From NCBI GenBank assembly GCA_045605385.1, contig JAZUPW010000042.1, positions 8,411 through 72,410 of the forward strand: a stretch of 64,000 nucleotides of DNA, written 5' to 3'. Shown piece after piece: positions 59,169 through 64,000 of this stretch. The DNA comes from SIG607 sp045605385. Its GTDB lineage: Bacteria > Bacillota > Clostridia > Oscillospirales > Acutalibacteraceae. The position numbers and the translations under genes are program-made. Within the stretch, counting starts at the first letter, position 1. Each line of letters starts with the position of its first letter. A model generated the notes under the pieces. That model had not been told where the DNA came from. It was given only the letters and a program-made list of their open reading frames with translations, and searched no databases.

Positions 59169-60082
59169 TTTATATTACTCCTTTTACCTGTATAATGTCC
59201 CACTAATATTCCCGCAGATATCAGTATGAATGCCGCAAGATATTGTAAGCGGAAAATATCTTCACCCAAAAGAATTGCGCCAAAAACACAAGCGAATAAC
59301 GGCTCTGCAAATTTTATAATAAATAATTTTGAAAGCTCGTTTGTTTTTAAAATGTGATACCAGAGCGTGTATGCGGTAATGGATGCGGCGCATATATATG
59401 CGAAAACCAAAACTCCCACTACCGTGAACTGTGGTAAAACGCCTCCAAGTAACAGCGACACCATAAATAAAATCAGACCACCGAACAATTGTGATATGCC
59501 TGTTATCCACAACGGTGAAATACTCTGTGCAGACCGACGACTTATAACATTTGAAACGACCGTACAAATTGATGCACAAAGTATTAAAATATCACCAAGT
59601 GAAAAAGAAATACTGTCCGAAGAGAGATTAATAGCCATTATTCCACAAAAGCCTATAATTGCACCGACTATCTTAAATATGCAGAATTTTTCATCCTTGA
59701 AAAAGAGAAAAGAAAAACATATATAAATCAGTGCACCGGCTTGTTTAAGCAGTGCGGTTTTAGAACTTTCGGTCATTGAAAGACCTATATATGTGCAGGC
59801 ATAATGCAAAGCAACGGCAAAAATACCCACCCACACTATGTTGAGTGCCGATTTAACCGATGGTACAGACATTGTTTTTCGTCTAAAAAGACAAAAAATA
59901 CAAACCAAAGCACCACAAATTGCAAAACGCATTGCCGCAAACATAAGAATAGCTGCAACCGAATTTGCATTGATGTTAAATGCGGCATAACCAATTTTAA
60001 CACAAGGAAAAAGACTTCCCCATAACGCCATAACAAGTAATGACAACAATATTGTTTTTACTTTTATATTCAAATCAATCAC
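59165..60082 (-). CDS. EamA/DMT-family permease
   Basis: 305 residues with ten hydrophobic segments in two repeats (ALWGSLFPCVKIGYAAF, then IYICFSFLFFKDE; second half VVSNVISRRSAQSISPLW and EPLFACVFGAILLGEDI). GTG 60082 shares its G with the previous TAG. Likely exporter or importer of the metabolite handled by this operon. Confidence 0.88.
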   Translation of the reverse strand: MIDLNIKVKTILLSLLVMALWGSLFPCVKIGYAAFNINANSVAAILMFAAMRFAICGALVCIFCLFRRKTMSVPSVKSALNIVWVGIFAVALHYACTYIGLSMTESSKTALLKQAGALIYICFSFLFFKDEKFCIFKIVGAIIGFCGIMAINLSSDSISFSLGDILILCASICTVVSNVISRRSAQSISPLWITGISQLFGGLILFMVSLLLGGVLPQFTVVGVLVFAYICAASITAYTLWYHILKTNELSKLFIIKFAEPLFACVFGAILLGEDIFRLQYLAAFILISAGILVGHYTGKRSNIK

Positions 60083-61080
60083 TATCTCCAGTCGAATACC
60101 GTGCCTATCGGGAATTCTTTATTGTTGCAAAGGTCCGTATAAATTTGGGGAGCATCTTCAGGCTTAACGATTCTTGAAACGATTGATTTCACATCAATTC
60201 GATTCGTTGCAATCATATCTAAAATTGCTCGGCAATCATCGTGATGTGTCCAGTGGTGCGGGTAGGATTCAACTTTGGGACGCACAAAGTTATGTGCACC
60301 TATAAGCTTAACACCCGGTCTGTGCACCTGCTGGTAATAATCCACTGAGCAGTCAGAAACACGGGTACAACCGAGCAAGGATATACGTCCCATCCATGAA
60401 GCGCATTCAATTGCCTGTTTCATAGCGGCAGAAACACCCGTGACCTCAACCGTCGCGCGAACGCCCTTGCTCTTGGTTATATTTTTTACCTTTTCTACAA
60501 AATCTTCATCTGACGGATCCAAAGCATAATCTGCACCAAGTTTCAAAGCCAATTCTCTGCGTTTAGGGTTAAGGTCAACGGCAATCAGAGGATTCGCACC
60601 GCTGAGTCTCAAAAACTGAACCGAGAACATTCCAAGCAAGCCTAACCCCATAACCATGGCAGACTCACCAAGTTCTACTTCTAATTTTCTGACACCGCCG
60701 AGTCCCATAGATGCAATTATTACAAAAGCCGCATCAAGAGAATCTATGCTATTATCTTCAACCTTCGTAACATCGCTTTCAGGAATAACATTATATTCTG
60801 TATGTATTCCGTGATAGACAAGCACGCGGTCACCGATTTTGATTTCCTTAACCGCTGCACCGATTTCAGTTACATATCCGACACCGCAATAGCCTAATGA
60901 CATAGGAAACCGTTGTGATGTATTATTCATTCCCATAATACAAGCGCGCTCCGTACCGCCTGATACAACGGTATATTCCATTTTTACTTTGACACGATCG
61001 CCGGTAACAGTGGCAGTTTCTTTTTCAATGAGTTCAGCAGTTTGCAGTTTTGTAAATACAATAGTTTTTGATTTCGTCAT
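60082..61080 (-). CDS. Zinc-free medium-chain dehydrogenase (BchC-like MDR)
   Basis: 332 residues. MDR fold: TVVSGGTERACIMGMN, MSLGYCGVGYVTEIGAAVKE, IGDRVLVYHG, MVMGLGLLGMFSVQFLRLSG (Rossmann), then VTGVSAAMKQAIECASWMGR. The GHE motif and the Cys catalytic-zinc ligand of classical MDRs are missing (GYC at GHE site), so it works without catalytic zinc, as BchC-like enzymes. Likely oxidises a polyol or cyclic alcohol. Confidence 0.8.
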   Translation of the reverse strand: MTKSKTIVFTKLQTAELIEKETATVTGDRVKVKMEYTVVSGGTERACIMGMNNTSQRFPMSLGYCGVGYVTEIGAAVKEIKIGDRVLVYHGIHTEYNVIPESDVTKVEDNSIDSLDAAFVIIASMGLGGVRKLEVELGESAMVMGLGLLGMFSVQFLRLSGANPLIAVDLNPKRRELALKLGADYALDPSDEDFVEKVKNITKSKGVRATVEVTGVSAAMKQAIECASWMGRISLLGCTRVSDCSVDYYQQVHRPGVKLIGAHNFVRPKVESYPHHWTHHDDCRAILDMIATNRIDVKSIVSRIVKPEDAPQIYTDLCNNKEFPIGTVFDWR

Positions 61081-61093
61081 GATAATAACACCC

Positions 61094-61909
61094 CTATATA
61101 ATTTTCTTTATATTATCGATAATTGTTTTTGCAGTCTTTAAATCAAGCTGTTCCATTGTTGAGCTTTCAGAAAATCTGTCTACGCAAAAAGCGATTTGAC
61201 CGCCAAGTGCAGGATTGACAATCCGTGTGAGTCCGCCGAAGTTTCCATTAGCATGATAACTTACAGGTGTTTTAACTTCCTTTCTAAGAAGCAGTATTGT
61301 TTTTATACTTTCAATCATTTCATCCTCGTTAGTTGCACTCGTTACGATTTTTATAATATCAGGCTTTCGCTTTTCTAAAAATAACGCAAGTTCTACTACC
61401 TGTGTGCTGTTCATTGCTATGCCGGGATGACAAGAGAGTAACACCTCTGCACCCTTGCTGTGAACAGTTTCAATAAACTCACTTTGTTTGGATATAATGA
61501 CAGAATCTGTAACAACTTCTTTAGGATTTCCTTTTGTAAAAGAGTATTTATCTTCACCACAAAAGCCGTTTCTTGAAGGTGCGTGGAATGTATATCCTTG
61601 CATATCTACACCAGCCGCACCCGCTTCTACAGCTCTTAAAAAGCTTTCTGCTCGCTCTTCTTCGGTAAGACCGCAATCTTCCCAATTCACTGTTCTGTTG
61701 TAGTTGAGCGCCAATATCGGTAATTTTGTAGAGTTAACTATTCTACGTAAAGTTTCAACATGATCAGTTTCAAGGCAAGACAAATGCAAATCTATCATAT
61801 CTGCACCATCATACATACAGTTTTTTATCTCAGCAATAGCAGATAGTTCATTCTTTTCCCTTATAACGCCTGCGATTGCCGGTGCTTCAATTTCCGATAA
61901 TTTTTTCAT
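61094..61909 (-). CDS. Divergent type I 3-dehydroquinate dehydratase-like protein
   Basis: ATG 61909 (AGGTGA site), 271 residues. TIM barrel with the DHQase-I key residues: His in VLLSCHPGIAMN, Schiff-base Lys in DIIKIVTSATNEDE and terminal Gln in GGQIAFCV. However, the E-x-R-x-D substrate motif usual after the first strand (GAD-x-x-E-x-R) is DLHLS here (GADMIDLHLSCLE), and the loop after PILALNYNR differs. It may dehydrate a related ring-shaped acid. First gene of the divergent operon. Confidence 0.7.
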   Translation of the reverse strand: MKKLSEIEAPAIAGVIREKNELSAIAEIKNCMYDGADMIDLHLSCLETDHVETLRRIVNSTKLPILALNYNRTVNWEDCGLTEEERAESFLRAVEAGAAGVDMQGYTFHAPSRNGFCGEDKYSFTKGNPKEVVTDSVIISKQSEFIETVHSKGAEVLLSCHPGIAMNSTQVVELALFLEKRKPDIIKIVTSATNEDEMIESIKTILLLRKEVKTPVSYHANGNFGGLTRIVNPALGGQIAFCVDRFSESSTMEQLDLKTAKTIIDNIKKII

Positions 61910-61930
61910 ATAAAAATTCACCTCATTTGC

Positions 61931-62029
61931 AATATAAATTAATAATCAGTAAATGTAAATGTCAATAATGATATTTTTATCGGTTTTGATACATAAAAAT
62001 TTGAAAATCTTAACTTTATATGCTATAAT
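61931..62029. promoter_or_regulatory. Divergent promoter region between DHQase-like operon and AraC gene
   Basis: Minus strand: TTTACA (61954-61959) and TATATT (61931-61936), 17-nt spacing, toward the DHQase-like operon. Plus strand: TTGAAA (62001-62006) and TATAAT (62024-62029), 17 nt apart, toward the AraC gene. About 40 nt separate the two promoters, where the AraC protein would bind. Confidence 0.6.
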
Positions 62030-62048
62030 ACCTACGAGGTGAAATTTT

Positions 62049-62831
62049 GTGTTTATTAATTCTGTTACTAATTTAGCAATAAATAAAGTTTTCTCTGCCA
62101 ACCGTTTATTAAATTCTCCTGTTGGAATTACTACACACCGAAATGATCGTGAAGGATGGGCTATAGTATTAAAGATTAAAGGAAAAACAATATATACTGT
62201 CGGCAATAAAAAAGTTTTGTCCGACAATTTACATCCTGTTATATTACCTAAGGGATGCTCTTACTCATGGAAATGTATAGAGCCAGGTGAATGTATAATA
62301 ATTGAATTCGATGCCGAAAACACTGAAACCACATTTACGTCGTTTGAAATAAAAGATAACAGTCTTTTGATAAATAATTTTTCAAAAATCGAAAAAAGCC
62401 TGAGCACAAAGAAAAAATGCTTCAGACTTGAATGTAATTATTATCTTTATGAAATTTTATTATTTTTGCTTAAGTCTGCTAATCAAGAGCATCAACACCC
62501 TAAAAAATATTCTGCTTTAAAACCTGCAATTAAGTATATAACCGAAAATTATTCTGACAGTAATATTACCAATGAATTGTTAGCTGAACTTTGTGGGATG
62601 AGTACCGTGAATTTTCGGAAAATATTTGTTTCTGTATACAGAACATCTCCAATAAAATATCTCCATAATTTCCGTATAGAAAAAGCAAAAGCAATTTTAA
62701 GAAGCGATTTTGAAACAATAGAGCAAGTCGCGCTTAGCGTAGGCTATAACAGTATTTATCATTTTTCAAAAATGTTTAAAATTTATACAAGTTTCAACCC
62801 CTCCGAATATGCAAAAGCATCCCGATATTAA
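62049..62831 (+). CDS. AraC-family transcriptional regulator
   Basis: 260 residues, GTG start with GAGGTGA upstream. N-terminal AraC-type cupin-like sensing domain (GITTHRNDREGWAIVLKIK, PVILPKGCSYSWKCIEPGEC) and C-terminal double helix-turn-helix: LLAELCGMSTVNFRKIF, RIEKAKAILRSDFETIEQVA and SVGYNSIYHFSKMFK. Activates the divergent operon in response to a small molecule; the ligand would be the operon's substrate. Confidence 0.9.
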   Translation: MFINSVTNLAINKVFSANRLLNSPVGITTHRNDREGWAIVLKIKGKTIYTVGNKKVLSDNLHPVILPKGCSYSWKCIEPGECIIIEFDAENTETTFTSFEIKDNSLLINNFSKIEKSLSTKKKCFRLECNYYLYEILLFLLKSANQEHQHPKKYSALKPAIKYITENYSDSNITNELLAELCGMSTVNFRKIFVSVYRTSPIKYLHNFRIEKAKAILRSDFETIEQVALSVGYNSIYHFSKMFKIYTSFNPSEYAKASRY

Positions 62832-62845
62832 ACGGGATGCTTTTC
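62814..62845. terminator. Terminator overlapping the AraC stop
   Basis: AAAAGCATCCCG and CGGGATGCTTTT are perfect inverse complements around ATATTAAA, symmetric on both strands. Confidence 0.88.
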
Positions 62846-62850
62846 TCTTG

Positions 62851-63018
62851 CTACGCTTCTTTTAATTTATTGTTCTCTGCCACGCTTTGCGCAGTTTCTA
62901 ACATATTCTCGGCGAAAATGCCGTACCCTTTTGTCGGATCGTCAACTAATATGTGTGTTACTGCTCCTATGAGTTTACCATTCTCAATTAAAGGGCTGCC
63001 CGACACGAGTGTGTCAAT
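62851..63018 (-). pseudogene. spoIVB: C-terminal remnant of spoIVB (SpoIVB peptidase)
   Basis: Right after the activase stop, on the same strand and shifted by one frame, comes SGSPLIENGKLIGAVTHILV and DDPTKGYGIFAENMLETA, the SpoIVB S55-peptidase end containing the catalytic-serine SGSP motif. About 55 residues remain, with no start codon and the PDZ domain missing. SpoIVB normally triggers pro-sigma-K processing. An insertion has replaced the rest with the glycyl-radical enzyme genes. Confidence 0.75.
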
Positions 63019-63814
63019 GTAGGACCAACATTTTTTCTGCATTTTTAATTTCTTCTTCGGTGGGCAGGATTTTCGGCAAGGTGTTCTCCATATTAAGCGC
63101 CGAATATTTTGATCCGGCGTAATTATGATAAGGCAAAACTTTTACCGCTTTTATGTTTTTTAAAGCTCTTAAGAACTCAGCAATTTTTTCAATCTGGTCA
63201 GAGTTGTATTCGGGCACATACGGAATACGAATTTCTATTTTTTTACCCAAAGAATCAATATGTTTCAGGTTTTCCAATATAACCTTATTGCTTTGTCCTG
63301 TGCATTTAATATGTACATCTTCGTCAATGGCTTTAATATCATAAAGAAAAGTATCGGTATATGGTAATACTTTATCAATGGCCTCTTTCGACACAAAGCC
63401 ACAGGTATCAACCGCTGTGTTAATACCCTCTTTTTTTAATGCTTTCAAAAGTTCAGCGCAAAAATCTGCTTGGCAAAGACACTCACCACCCGAAATGGTG
63501 ACACCGCCACCACTTGTTTCGTAAAAATCTTTATCTTCTAAAAGCACAGGCAACAATTCTTCAACTGTAACTTCCTTACCGTAAAAGACCTTTGCTTCAC
63601 CAAGGCAACCTTCTGTGGTAAAGCCTTCTTTTTGACATTCACCGCAACCGATACATTTATTTTCATAAAAAGCTACCTGCGGTTTGAAACTGATACTTTC
63701 AGGGTTATGGCACCACACGCATTTCAGCGGACAACCCTTAAAAAACACCGTTGTTCTGATGCCTTCACCATCGTGAACGGCAAAACGTTTTATATCTGAA
63801 ATTAACGCTTTCAT
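63014..63814 (-). CDS. Glycyl-radical-enzyme activating enzyme (radical SAM)
   Basis: 266 residues. CPLKCVWC is the radical SAM CxxxCxxC motif after GEGIRTTVFFKG; one additional cluster site is partly present (NKCIGCGECQ and EGCLGE). TISGGECLCQADFCAELLKA and DTFLYDIKAIDEDVH complete the family pattern. It installs the glycyl radical on the enzyme encoded upstream. ATG 63814 overlaps its stop. The C-terminus runs to the SpoIVB junction. Confidence 0.92.
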   Translation of the reverse strand: MKALISDIKRFAVHDGEGIRTTVFFKGCPLKCVWCHNPESISFKPQVAFYENKCIGCGECQKEGFTTEGCLGEAKVFYGKEVTVEELLPVLLEDKDFYETSGGGVTISGGECLCQADFCAELLKALKKEGINTAVDTCGFVSKEAIDKVLPYTDTFLYDIKAIDEDVHIKCTGQSNKVILENLKHIDSLGKKIEIRIPYVPEYNSDQIEKIAEFLRALKNIKAVKVLPYHNYAGSKYSALNMENTLPKILPTEEEIKNAEKMLVLH

Positions 63815-64000
63815 TGTATGTTCTCCGCCCTTAAAATATAAGCATCCTGCTCTTTTTTACTCATATTATTCCAAAGCGTGTTCCACCCGCAAACTCTTAC
63901 CTGCAGATTTTTATACTTTTCCGGATTCTTCTGCGCATCACGAAGGGTTTCGGTGTTAAAAATATTAAACTGAATTGACTGACCGCCTTTTTTAAGATAT
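63811..64000 (-). CDS. Glycyl radical enzyme, C-terminal part (cut by window edge)
   Basis: The visible 62 C-terminal residues include LKKGGQSIQFNIFNTETLRD and LQVRVCGWNTLWNNMSKKEQ. RVCGW carries the radical-bearing Gly in a slightly changed context; the usual consensus is RV(S/A)GY. The family spans pyruvate formate-lyase and several diol and amine lyases; the substrate cannot be deduced from this end. Activase follows directly, 4-nt overlap. Confidence 0.85.
   Translation of the reverse strand, partial: YLKKGGQSIQFNIFNTETLRDAQKNPEKYKNLQVRVCGWNTLWNNMSKKEQDAYILRAENIQ

Overview
The window looks like a chromosomal piece of a low-GC, endospore-forming anaerobic Clostridium-class Firmicute, probably a gut Oscillospirales/Ruminococcaceae-type organism. 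Evidence is AT-rich sequence, strong AGGAGG-type ribosome binding sites, TTGACA/TATAAT promoters, SpoIIGA and pro-sigma-E, both dipicolinate synthase subunits, HPr, a class B sortase, BspA-type leucine-rich-repeat surface proteins with dockerin-like modules, a GH28 pectin hydrolase and a glycyl-radical enzyme. No species can be named from the sequence alone.

Layout. 1-16.4 kb is an accessory region: a LysR/M20/CapA module, an IS3-family element with a programmed -1 frameshift site, a decayed fragment resembling a TOTE-type primase/helicase gene, then a DeoR-controlled eight-gene sugar operon (ceramidase-like hydrolase, SIS isomerase, YjbQ protein, archaeal-type triose-phosphate isomerase, FGGY kinase, MFS permease, FucI-like isomerase, FSA-like transaldolase). 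It ends in a dead ISL3 element and remnants of an M20 peptidase and SpoVAD. 16.4-19.4 kb is a GlpP-type antiterminator operon with an Ldh2-family dehydrogenase and malic enzyme, led by a promoter and a terminator hairpin. 19.5-28.7 kb is core: AI-2E family permease, small alarmone synthetase, spoIIGA-sigE, a peptide-binding lipoprotein, ylxM-ffh-rpsP-khpA-rimM-trmD and ptsH.

28.7-48 kb holds two large secreted BspA/dockerin proteins (the second fused to a Bmp/PnrA-like domain), a truncated and a full radical SAM paralogue, GH28, a HAD phosphatase, a cysteine-synthase-like enzyme with LysR, TRAP-type and NSS transporters, a sortase-LCP pair, a solitary 5S rRNA and malQ. 48-56.3 kb is core again: dpaAB, cca, murC, a phosphatase, a DUF4364-like gene, a candidate structured RNA, a 277-bp MITE-like repeat ending in the rpoZ stop codon, yicC-remA-gmk-rpoZ and tRNA-Thr. 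56.3-64 kb is a second metabolic island: a divergent AraC regulator and a six-gene operon (DHQase-I-like, zinc-free MDR, EamA permease, Gfo/Idh/MocA, SDR, quinone-oxidoreductase-like), then a SpoIVB tail fragment and a glycyl-radical enzyme with its activase.

The least explained systems are the DeoR sugar operon and the DHQase-like operon: each has regulator, permease and a set of enzymes whose combination does not spell a pathway I recognise. The most unusual single protein is the LRR-dockerin-Bmp fusion at 44988-47870. All family calls were made by eye from motifs; no database search was run.
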